From Candidatus Bathyarchaeota archaeon (GTDB taxonomy: Archaea; Thermoproteota; Bathyarchaeia; Bathyarchaeales; UBA233): a DNA stretch of 64,000 bases. This document shows, in pieces, positions 9,163 to 16,266 of the stretch. Below the pieces are notes generated by a model. The model saw only the letters and a list, made by a program, of their open reading frames with translations, ran no database searches and was not told the DNA's origin. The stretch lies in the NCBI GenBank assembly GCA_025057795.1, contig JANXEP010000039.1:1-64000 (forward strand), in the 5' to 3' direction. The position numbers and the translations under genes are program-made. Position 1 is the stretch's first letter; the number at the start of each line of letters is the position of its first letter.

Positions 9163-11370
9163 TTAAATAGGTTTTCTTAACCTTTTATATGAAATTAGAT
9201 GACAGATATCCCCCTCTCTAATTTCTTTTTCAAACTCTGCTATAAGGAGCCCTTCCGTCCCAATTGGGGATCTTATTTTTCCCTTAATTCCCGAGTCTGA
9301 GATCAACGCTTTTCCAACATATTTTTCCACAGCGTCTTTGGACTTAAACATTCCTTGAATAATAAACTCAGTTGAGCTAATTTTTTTGATAGCAAAACCT
9401 CTTTTAACTTTCTTTTTTACAAAATCCGGTGGATGTGAAGGAATTTCTGTAACAGTTCCAGCTCCGATGATTCTTGAAGTTTTAGGAGGAAGGTCAAGCT
9501 TAAAAATCAATACCTTGTCGCCTGCCTCGGCGGGGACAGCTTTATTAGTCTTCAAAAATGCGAAACATTCATCCCCAGCCTTTACTTCAGGCAGAAGCAC
9601 CTTGACTTTGCTGGACTTGTCTAGCGTGTCCTCAAGGTAGGGAATAAAAGCTGCTGCTACAGTTTGTAATCCAACATTGAGATGGACTGTGGACGCCCCT
9701 TTCACAACATACTTGAAATCTTTATCCACCCTCACCTTAACTACAAGGTAGTTTGCGGGCTTTATTGAACCCGGCTGGGAGAGCTCGCATCCCCTGAAAA
9801 CGTCTGCGGGACGAATCTCGGAAACCGCGATTCCTACACGGTCTCCAGCTTGGGCTTCTTTTAGGGATTCCCCGAAAGTCTGAATAGATTTAACCTTTCC
9901 CCTTTTCCCAGCGGGTTGAAGTTCAACCTCGTCGCCTACATACACTTTCCCTCGAATTATGGTGCCCGTGACAACCGTTCCGACGCCCTTCACGTGGAAA
10001 GCGTGGTCGCAGGGCATCCTAAAGGGGCCAGCCCAATTTCTAACGGCGAACTTTAGGGTTTCCCCTATAAGCTTCTTTAAATCTTCTATTCCCTCCCTAG
10101 TCTCAGACGACGTGGCCACTATCTTGGAATTTTCAAATTTCGAACCCTTCAGCAGACCTTGTATTTTCTCCTTAACTTTTTCCAATTCTCCATCGATAAC
10201 AAGATCCTTTTTCGTTATAACGCAGATCAGATTTTTCACGTCGAGGCTCTCGAGCACTTTCAAATGCTCCAACGTCTGTGCCATTGGGCCCTCGTCTGCG
10301 GCGACAACAAGCAGGGCTAAGTCTATTATGTGGCCGCCTGCAACCGCATGTTCAATAAGCGAATAGTGGCCTGGCAGGTCCACGAGGGTAACCAATCCTC
10401 CCTCAGTTTTGAAGGATGAAAAGCCCATGTCAATAGTCATTCCCCTTTTCTGGGCTTCGGGATGCTTGTCAAGGGATGCCGTTGAGGGTTTCTCCGTAAG
10501 GCATCTTGCCAAGGCTGTTTTTCCATGGTCCACATGGCCAAATAAGCCTACGTGAAACTGTATTAGCCCATGGGGTTTTTCCAGAATTTTCTGGGAGAGA
10601 ATCCTTTCAGCATTTTCGAAAAAAAGTTTGACGGCGGCTTCGGGGGAGAGCCCCATTTTTACAGCTTGTTGAACTATACTTTTACGTAGATATGACAACT
10701 CGTCGACAAAATTCGCCACCCTAAACCGCGCCATGATTTCGCCCATAGCCCTACGGGTGGCCTTTTCTATTTCGCTTGTTTGCGGGGTTAGGGGAAACAC
10801 TTTGATGGGTTTTCCCCACTTGAGCATGCATTGTATGGTTTCGGAGGCCACCCGTTCAGCGAGAACGTCCAGTTCATCCTTAGCAGGGTTAACTGTGATG
10901 ATGGGACTGTCCCAGCGGTATTTCTTTCCAGGCTCCTCGAATTTTGCGTAAACCTCCTCGATTAGCTCGTCTGGGATTGGGCTGCCCCTCTTGCGGTTCC
11001 ACTCCAACGCCACGTTTAACGGAGTGTTTACATATACTACTCCGAAGCCAGCTCCTTTACTTTTTGCAAGATCGGCGAGGTCCTTACGCATGGAAGTGTA
11101 ATAGTTCAGATCATCGCTGATTACAATGTATCCGTTCTGTAAACCCAAAGAAATGGTGTTGAGGGCTAGGAATTTTAAGAAAGCCTCCCTTTCAGGCTTA
11201 AAAACTTCGGTGGATATGGACATCATTTCTCGAAAAACGTCTGTGCCCACAACCATAACAGGCTTGTTGTGCTTTTTCTCCAAAATTTTAGCTGTTCTTT
11301 TTGCTAATTCGGTTTTTCCAGAGCTTGGAATACCGCATAGGATTAAAAGAAAGGATTTCTCTGTTGTCAT
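9163..11370 (-). CDS. Fused L-seryl-tRNA(Sec) kinase and selenocysteine elongation factor (PSTK-SelB)
   Basis: 735 residues joining two selenocysteine-pathway proteins that are normally separate. Residues about 5-265 match PSTK: P-loop GIPSSGKT at 13-20, SDDLNYYTSMRKDL near 85-98, and the family segment FEEPGKKYRWDSP near 144-155. PSTK phosphorylates Ser-tRNA(Sec) to Sep-tRNA(Sec). Residues about 271-735 match SelB/EFSec: G1 GHVDHGKT at 278-285, G3 DLPGH, G4 TKKD, then beta-barrel domains and the extra C-terminal domain. SelB carries Sec-tRNA(Sec) to the ribosome. Stand-alone archaeal PSTK is about 250 residues and archaeal SelB about 470, so the fusion is full length for both, with no stop or frameshift at the junction. 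It is last in the selenium operon, 127 bases after selD. Confidence 0.93.
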   Translation of the reverse strand: MTTEKSFLLILCGIPSSGKTELAKRTAKILEKKHNKPVMVVGTDVFREMMSISTEVFKPEREAFLKFLALNTISLGLQNGYIVISDDLNYYTSMRKDLADLAKSKGAGFGVVYVNTPLNVALEWNRKRGSPIPDELIEEVYAKFEEPGKKYRWDSPIITVNPAKDELDVLAERVASETIQCMLKWGKPIKVFPLTPQTSEIEKATRRAMGEIMARFRVANFVDELSYLRKSIVQQAVKMGLSPEAAVKLFFENAERILSQKILEKPHGLIQFHVGLFGHVDHGKTALARCLTEKPSTASLDKHPEAQKRGMTIDMGFSSFKTEGGLVTLVDLPGHYSLIEHAVAGGHIIDLALLVVAADEGPMAQTLEHLKVLESLDVKNLICVITKKDLVIDGELEKVKEKIQGLLKGSKFENSKIVATSSETREGIEDLKKLIGETLKFAVRNWAGPFRMPCDHAFHVKGVGTVVTGTIIRGKVYVGDEVELQPAGKRGKVKSIQTFGESLKEAQAGDRVGIAVSEIRPADVFRGCELSQPGSIKPANYLVVKVRVDKDFKYVVKGASTVHLNVGLQTVAAAFIPYLEDTLDKSSKVKVLLPEVKAGDECFAFLKTNKAVPAEAGDKVLIFKLDLPPKTSRIIGAGTVTEIPSHPPDFVKKKVKRGFAIKKISSTEFIIQGMFKSKDAVEKYVGKALISDSGIKGKIRSPIGTEGLLIAEFEKEIREGDICHLISYKRLRKPI

Positions 11371-11497
11371 GCAGTCTTCTACCTTCGCCGTTGATGGGCG
11401 TAATTCATAAAGGCTACGTGGTTTTTAAGCGTTAACTACAATGGCGCAGTTTTAGAGGCTTATTTGGCGGCGTTCACGCAGAAAATATTTCATGGGT

Positions 11498-12523
11498 TTA
11501 AACTTCAAGTATCTTTAGATTCTTTGCGAGCACCACGTTGCCGGATCCACGCTTAACACTGCCAATTACGAAGGCGTCAACTCTCCTTTTTTCTAAATGG
11601 TCTAATAGATCGCCGAGGTTGCGCTTGGACACGGACATTAGAACCCCGCCTGCTGTTTCAGAGGTTTCCCCAGTCAATAATGGATAGCCTAAAATTTTCG
11701 ACAACGCTGGTGTTCCCTTGATAACCGGCAGTTTATCAATTTTAAAGTCAACATTGCTCAGCTTTGCCACGTTCGATGCGTGTCCTTTTAAGCCGAAACC
11801 CGTGATGTCGGTGGCGGCGTTTACCTTAACGTGTTGCATCACCTCTGCCACCGGCTTATTTGATGTTGTCATCACTTGTATGGCCTTCCTAACAGCCTCT
11901 TTAACAATTTCTTCTGGAACGTTACGGAGATACGCTCTGCCATCTTCTTCCTTCATAAGCCTGTATGCAGCCATAGCTGGCTGTATGCCCAAGGGCTTCG
12001 TTAAGACCAGGGAGTCTCCAGGTTTTGCCCCTTTGCTGTACACGATTTTTTTCGGGTTGCCTATGCCTATGGCGCATCCTCCGATGACTGGCCAGGGATT
12101 CAATATGGTTTGGCCTCCAACAAGCCTAGCACCCAAGTTAGTAATGAAATCTGAGAATCCCCTTAGCATGCCTTTGGCAATGTCAAGCGGCATGTCTGAA
12201 GGCACGCCCATGACTGCGAGGGCGTTCAATATTCTGGTCACGGACATGACATAAATATCGTTAGTTACGTTGCATGCAGCTATTTGCCCCTGAATTTCAG
12301 GCTCGTCAACTATCGGCGTGAAAAAATCCAGGGTTTCCACTAAAGCAATGCCCTCGCTTATTTTGTATACTGCGGCGTCCTCCCAAGGCCCACTTAACAA
12401 CTCTCCATCAGCCTTTAGGGTTACCCCCGCTTCATTGAGGAGTTGTTCCAGCCTGGGCTGTGGGAGTTTACATGATCACCCATGCAAGGAAACAGCCTTA
12501 GTTAGCCTGTACCCTTCCCCCAT
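11498..12523 (-). CDS. selD: Selenide, water dikinase SelD, with in-frame UGA for selenocysteine
   Basis: 341 residues when UGA at 12478-12476 is read as Sec16. SelD makes selenophosphate from selenide and ATP. The active-site motif reads HGUSCKLPQ (U = UGA), matching the family's G-(C/U)-x-C-K loop. Downstream are the ThiL/SelD-fold features LDFFTPIVDEP, VGGQTI and TDITGFGLKGHA. Starting instead after the UGA would remove the catalytic Sec and Lys. The ATG at 12523 directly follows the TAG stop of the upstream kinase-like gene, which supports this start. The gene is embedded in a selenium operon. Reading UGA as Sec is inferred from family alignment and context; no SECIS was identified. Confidence 0.93.
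12476..12478 (-). other. UGA selenocysteine codon in selD
   Basis: In-frame TGA at codon 16 of selD, between Gly15 and Ser17-Cys18-Lys19. It replaces the Cys/Sec of the SelD active-site loop. The same strand uses TGA as a normal stop elsewhere (for example at the end of the upstream YedE half), so the codon is dual-purpose. Confidence 0.88.
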
Positions 12524-13399
12524 CTAATTCTCTCCTTTAACGTCTAACAATTTTAACGCTTTAGGGATGTGCGGCACCATTTCCCAGACCTTAGTGGAGG
12601 GGCTGGGGTTGCATAACGCCCCAACAAGCCTGTTTATTTTAGCTGCTTTAACGGCGGCGTCAACCAAACCATGCCCGCCGGCTATTAAGGCGGAGACTAT
12701 TCCGGTTAAAGTATCGCCAGTTCCGCCGATTGCCTCCAAAACTGGGATGCAAGGCTCGGCGACTTTTTCAATTATTTCTCCGGCTTTGGCAATATAGTCA
12801 ACGGCGCCTTTCACTAACAGAACCTTGGAAGCGTTAGAATGCCTATACGCTTGTTTTATGAGTGCTGGAACGTTGTCGAGAGACTCAAATATGTAGTGGC
12901 GGACGTATGCGGGGTGCACCGCGTCTGGGTCTGCGAGGAAAGCCATTTCACCAGGGTCTGGCGTGAACAGGTCGAAGTCCTTAGCCATTCCGGCGGCTTT
13001 CGCAACGTACATGGATCCTGCATCCGCCACTAAAAAGGGATTCAGATGCTCTTTTAAAGCCTTGACGCTTTCCCTAAAATATAGGATGTTCGGCTTGAGG
13101 TAATGCATGACAAACACGACATTTGATGGGGACATTGACAGTGGGATAAATGGTTCTTTTAAAAACTTGTAGAGCAGTTTGCTCCCGTCTCCAGCGCCCA
13201 CATCGCCTGCCAAGATGGCGTATGGAGCCTTAAGGTTTAGGGCTTCGCATGTAACGCTGGCAGCAGCCATTAAAGCGCTTGTTCCGTTAATCAACGGAAG
13301 CCCAAAACCCTCAACTGTGAGTTTACCGTTTTCGAATTTGCAGAGGCCTCTGGTAAGCGGCATACCCTTTATGGGAATTGTGCCTACAACTACCAACAT
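12524..13399 (-). CDS. YjeF-C/ribokinase-superfamily protein of the selenium operon
   Basis: 291 residues of the ribokinase-like fold closest to the NAD(P)H-hydrate dehydratase (YjeF C-terminal) group. The diagnostic anion-hole motif is GGTGDTLTGIVSALIAGGHG near 225-245, preceded by FTPDPGEMAFL. The YjeF N-terminal epimerase domain is absent. Its neighbours are DUF3343 (one-base stop/start overlap at 13399) and selD (start directly after this stop), so it is translated within the selenium operon. The substrate is unknown. An unassigned role linked to selenium handling is inferred from context only. Confidence 0.75.
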   Translation of the reverse strand: MLVVVGTIPIKGMPLTRGLCKFENGKLTVEGFGLPLINGTSALMAAASVTCEALNLKAPYAILAGDVGAGDGSKLLYKFLKEPFIPLSMSPSNVVFVMHYLKPNILYFRESVKALKEHLNPFLVADAGSMYVAKAAGMAKDFDLFTPDPGEMAFLADPDAVHPAYVRHYIFESLDNVPALIKQAYRHSNASKVLLVKGAVDYIAKAGEIIEKVAEPCIPVLEAIGGTGDTLTGIVSALIAGGHGLVDAAVKAAKINRLVGALCNPSPSTKVWEMVPHIPKALKLLDVKGEN

Positions 13400-13920
13400 T
13401 ATTTTTCGCCTTTGAAAATTTCCAGAGCCCTTGTGAAGGCTTTATCCAACATGTAGGCACAGAGGGAGTAACCCAACCTTCTTGGGCTTTTAGCCTCTCC
13501 CAACTTTTTGCCAACAATTTCGAGAGCAAGGTATGGGACGTCTGGACACCCTCCCCCCGAAATATTTACAATTTCCCCACTCCGCTTGTTAAATGTCAGC
13601 TTCATATGTCCCGCTTTAACCATTAAATAGTCTCCGAAAGAGGTTTCCTCGACAATATCTAAGGGTCTTAGTTTTGGATCTTTTAACGGAATGATGTCTA
13701 GGGGTTTGATGCCGTATCTTTCCAGGGCTTGTTCAACACCAAGCCTGTCAACAACGTTGAACTCTATGGCTAAGTCGCATCCAATTCTGACTTCTGGAGG
13801 GGGAGCAACAGTTTTAATTTCAAATTTCGCTCTTTTTAAAACCTCTTCCGCCATAATGGCTTCTCGAACATCGCTCAGGATGATTAGGGCTTTCTCGACA
13901 TTTTCGACATCTGCACTCAT
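13399..13920 (-). CDS. DUF3343-type putative Se/S carrier with extra C-terminal domain
   Basis: 173 residues. The first about 75 match the DUF3343 family of small proteins found in selenium and sulfur gene clusters: VREAIMAEEVLKRAKFEIK, then APPPEVRIGCDLAIEF with the characteristic Gly-Cys. Residues about 85-173 form a second region with GGGCPDVPYLA and a second Cys that I do not recognise. Stand-alone DUF3343 proteins are usually much shorter (about 80-100 residues), so this is an extended form. It overlaps the TusA-like gene by four bases and the kinase-like gene by one. A selenium-carrier role is inferred. Confidence 0.75.
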   Translation of the reverse strand: MSADVENVEKALIILSDVREAIMAEEVLKRAKFEIKTVAPPPEVRIGCDLAIEFNVVDRLGVEQALERYGIKPLDIIPLKDPKLRPLDIVEETSFGDYLMVKAGHMKLTFNKRSGEIVNISGGGCPDVPYLALEIVGKKLGEAKSPRRLGYSLCAYMLDKAFTRALEIFKGEK

Positions 13921-14159
13921 ACCTTTTTCTCCGTAGACCCTTTCCTTATAATTATTTTGAATTGGCCGCTTTCCTCTATAACCCCTAAAACTTTGTGTCC
14001 TTGCCCTTCAACGGTTCTCGTAACGTTTTCTTTGGCTGGCGGATAATCCACGACAACCTCCAACAGGTCTCCAGGGCTCATAAGCTTCAACTTCTCGTTT
14101 GTAAGTAGAACAGGCCATGGGCACATTTTCCCCCTGGCATCCAAAACAAACTTTTTCAT
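13917..14159 (-). CDS. TusA/SirA/YedF-like sulfur (selenium) carrier
   Basis: About 80 residues. The family signature LDARGKMCPWPVLLTNEKL (CPxP motif) is near the N-terminus, followed by the usual DLLEVVVDYPPAKENVTRTVEGQGHKV. The Cys of CPxP carries a persulfide, or in YedF-type proteins probably a selenium atom. The ATG at 14159 is chosen because GAGGTG lies just upstream; an in-frame ATG at 14183 would overlap the transporter gene. Adjacency to YedE, DUF3343 and SelD makes selenium delivery to SelD the natural inference. Confidence 0.85.
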   Translation of the reverse strand: MKKFVLDARGKMCPWPVLLTNEKLKLMSPGDLLEVVVDYPPAKENVTRTVEGQGHKVLGVIEESGQFKIIIRKGSTEKKV

Positions 14160-14169
14160 TTTCTTCACC

Positions 14170-14667
14170 TCAAAGACCTGCAAGTTGAGTTATGAGTGGA
14201 AGTATAAGGGTGTGGAACACGACGGCGCCAATGTAGAATCCTAACAAGTAAGCCATTGAATTCCTGTTGCCTTCCGAAGCCATTACATGTTGCCTAAGCG
14301 GGCAACCTCCAGCCAGGACGGAAAACAATCCAAGCCCAAACCCTCCGAGGAGAGCTAAAAGCACATGTACAGTGATTGGAACAGCCTTTACAGTCTCAGG
14401 TCCGGATATGGGTGCTCCCGGTATTGGCAGAAAACCTGTTGAATGCGCCCATGGCCAGCTCGGCACGTTGGTGAATAAACTTGAAGCTGCAAAAACTATT
14501 AGCGCGCCTGCAAAGAAGCCCACAACGCCCTTTAACAAGTAACTATCCTTAATAAGGTAGTAATCGCGGACACCTCCAATAAGGCACATGCGCGCCCTTT
14601 GAGCGAGGTAGCCAACAACGAAGCCCGCTGCCAAGGTGGCTAAAAACATGTCAAACCGCATTTTCAT
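14170..14667 (-). CDS. YeeE/YedE-family selenium transporter, C-terminal half protein
   Basis: About 165 residues, membrane protein. Motifs of the YedE/YeeE thiosulfate/selenium transporter family are ARMCLIGGVRDYY and LAGGCPLRQHVMASEGN, with Cys residues in each. About four hydrophobic segments. In most organisms YedE is one protein of about 350-400 residues with two such repeats; here the two halves are separate overlapping genes. The start is taken at ATG 14667, with ATG 14661 as alternative. It overlaps the stop of the first half by about 17 bases, so translation is probably coupled. Confidence 0.82.
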   Translation of the reverse strand: MKMRFDMFLATLAAGFVVGYLAQRARMCLIGGVRDYYLIKDSYLLKGVVGFFAGALIVFAASSLFTNVPSWPWAHSTGFLPIPGAPISGPETVKAVPITVHVLLALLGGFGLGLFSVLAGGCPLRQHVMASEGNRNSMAYLLGFYIGAVVFHTLILPLITQLAGL

Positions 14668-15184
14668 GCGCCTCCTCAAACTTCAGCCTTCGGCGAGCAT
14701 GCCATCGGATGGCTTCTGCGCCAAAAACTACTCCAAGCATTATTGCAAACCAGCCAAGTATGGCGATGGCGTCTCCATAGGCTATTCTCAAAATGGTTCT
14801 TATAGGGCAGGAGCCGAGCAGCAGGGCGAACATCATAACGAGAAAACCGAGAAAAAAGCTCTTAACAGGGTTTTTCATATTTTTAACTTTGAATTCCTTG
14901 TTGCGGACTGCCGCTGTAAAAGCGCCGAGAATTACCCCAAGCGTTGTTATGACTGGAACATCCTTTGACACGGGAGCCAAACCTAGACTTAAGCTGAACA
15001 TGTGGTTAATCAGCCAGTTTGCAAGGTCCCTTGCGTGGCAGGCTATGCATATTCCGTAGGCTGGCGGCGGATAAACGCGAAACACAACTTGGCATAATGC
15101 AGCTATCAACCCGACAATGCATCCCGCTATTAAAGGTGTGATGCGTTTCCGCAAACCCTTGCCGTCCTCTGCTCTGCATTTCAT
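14651..15184 (-). CDS. YeeE/YedE-family selenium transporter, N-terminal half protein
   Basis: About 177 residues from ATG 15184 (a TTG at 15238 would add 18). Multi-pass membrane protein with YedE motifs YGICIACHARDLANW and LLGSCPIRTILRIAYGDA, each with conserved Cys. First gene of the minus-strand selenium operon, directly divergent from the LysR regulator. With its partner it would form the importer of a selenium species. YedE is known to co-occur with selenium traits in bacteria. The substrate is inferred from genomic context, and a sulfur substrate remains possible. Confidence 0.82.
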   Translation of the reverse strand: MKCRAEDGKGLRKRITPLIAGCIVGLIAALCQVVFRVYPPPAYGICIACHARDLANWLINHMFSLSLGLAPVSKDVPVITTLGVILGAFTAAVRNKEFKVKNMKNPVKSFFLGFLVMMFALLLGSCPIRTILRIAYGDAIAILGWFAIMLGVVFGAEAIRWHARRRLKFEEAHENAV

Positions 15185-15281
15185 GAAAAACGCATTTAAA
15201 TTTTTTGATAATCCTATTAAATTCTTTAATAACAGCAAAGCCTTTGACTCAACTTAATATAGAGGATCGGGATTTGTTCTC
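15185..15281. promoter_or_regulatory. Divergent promoter region, selenium operon and LysR gene
   Basis: A 97-base AT-rich spacer between the divergent YedE and LysR starts. AATATAG at 15253-15259 is a plausible TATA-like element for the LysR gene. TTAATAGG on the minus strand near 15215-15222 is a candidate for the operon. It is the natural site for the LysR protein to act on both units. No operator repeat was established. Confidence 0.45.
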
Positions 15282-16193
15282 ATGAAAATAAGGGTGAAAA
15301 CCGCTTTGAGGATTGAATACCTCAAAACTTTTACAACTGTTGTTAAAACGGGCAGATTTTTAGCCGCGGCTAAAGAATTACGTTTAAGTCAAGCAACCGT
15401 AACCAACCATATAGCCCTCTTGGAGAAGTATTTTGATGCCAGATTATTAAATAGGACTGTTAAAGGCGTGGAGCTTACGGATGCTGGAAAAATTCTCAAG
15501 GATAGTGCTGAAAAAATCATAAAAGAGGTTGAAAACGCTAAAGCCCAAATATCAACGCTGAAAATGGATGGATTGATAAAAATAGCAGCAAGCACGATAC
15601 CCGGAGAGCACATCATACCCTCAATCATAGCCGAATTCAAAAAGAGCAAGCCAGAAGCCAATTTTAAAATCACAATTACAGACACGGTAAATGCCCTGAA
15701 ATCCCTGGAAAACAACACGGCGAATTTTGCCGCTGTTGGAAGCCTAATAGGGTATGAGGGTGAATTTGAAAAAATCGTGCTTGCAGAGGAAGAATTTGTG
15801 TTGGCGGTCCCTCCAAACCACGAGTTAGCTAATAGAGAGTCCGTTGAGCTTTTTGAAATCCTCAATCATCCCTACATAAACCGTGAAGAAACATCGGGCA
15901 CAAGGAAAGAGGTGGAAAGAATGCTTAAGGAATCGGGAATAAATCCCCAAGAACTCAAAACTGTAATGGAGCTGGGCAGCACACAGTCAATTATCACGGC
16001 TGTCTCAGATGGCAGAGGTATAAGCATAATATCATCGATTGCGGCGCGGAAAGCCGAAAAAAGCGGGCTGCTTAAAACAGTTAAAATCTGTAATGCAAAA
16101 AATAAGCGGAAGCTTTACATGGTGAGGCAAAAGGGAAAACTCAGCAACATCTGCGAAAACTTTTGGGAATTCTGCAAAACCTTAACCGTCTAG
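15282..16193 (+). CDS. LysR-family transcription regulator
   Basis: 303 residues, the standard LysR length. N-terminal winged helix-turn-helix at about 10-70 (EYLKTFTTVVKTGRFLAAAKE, then LSQATVTNHIALLEKYFDARL), then a periplasmic-binding-like effector domain starting near 95 (IKIAASTIPGEHIIPSII). Divergent transcription from the selenium operon, and convergence with the UGSC gene on the other side, suggest that it controls one or both. LysR regulators linked to selenium genes are known in bacteria. The effector is unknown. Confidence 0.9.
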   Translation: MKIRVKTALRIEYLKTFTTVVKTGRFLAAAKELRLSQATVTNHIALLEKYFDARLLNRTVKGVELTDAGKILKDSAEKIIKEVENAKAQISTLKMDGLIKIAASTIPGEHIIPSIIAEFKKSKPEANFKITITDTVNALKSLENNTANFAAVGSLIGYEGEFEKIVLAEEEFVLAVPPNHELANRESVELFEILNHPYINREETSGTRKEVERMLKESGINPQELKTVMELGSTQSIITAVSDGRGISIISSIAARKAEKSGLLKTVKICNAKNKRKLYMVRQKGKLSNICENFWEFCKTLTV

Positions 16194-16266
16194 ATTTATC
16201 TCCTTTGAAAACGTTTACACAAACAAAAAGTGGTAGGGAAAATTTCTTCAAGCTTTTGGAAAAGCC

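Noticed and set aside
10420..10480. PSTK-SelB as an assembly join of two genes
   Set aside because: The frame is continuous with no overlap, stop or composition change between the two domains; both are complete.
11371..11497. GCGTGAACGC hairpin in the selD 3' UTR as a SECIS
   Set aside because: Lacks a recognisable archaeal SECIS internal loop; kept only as an open question.
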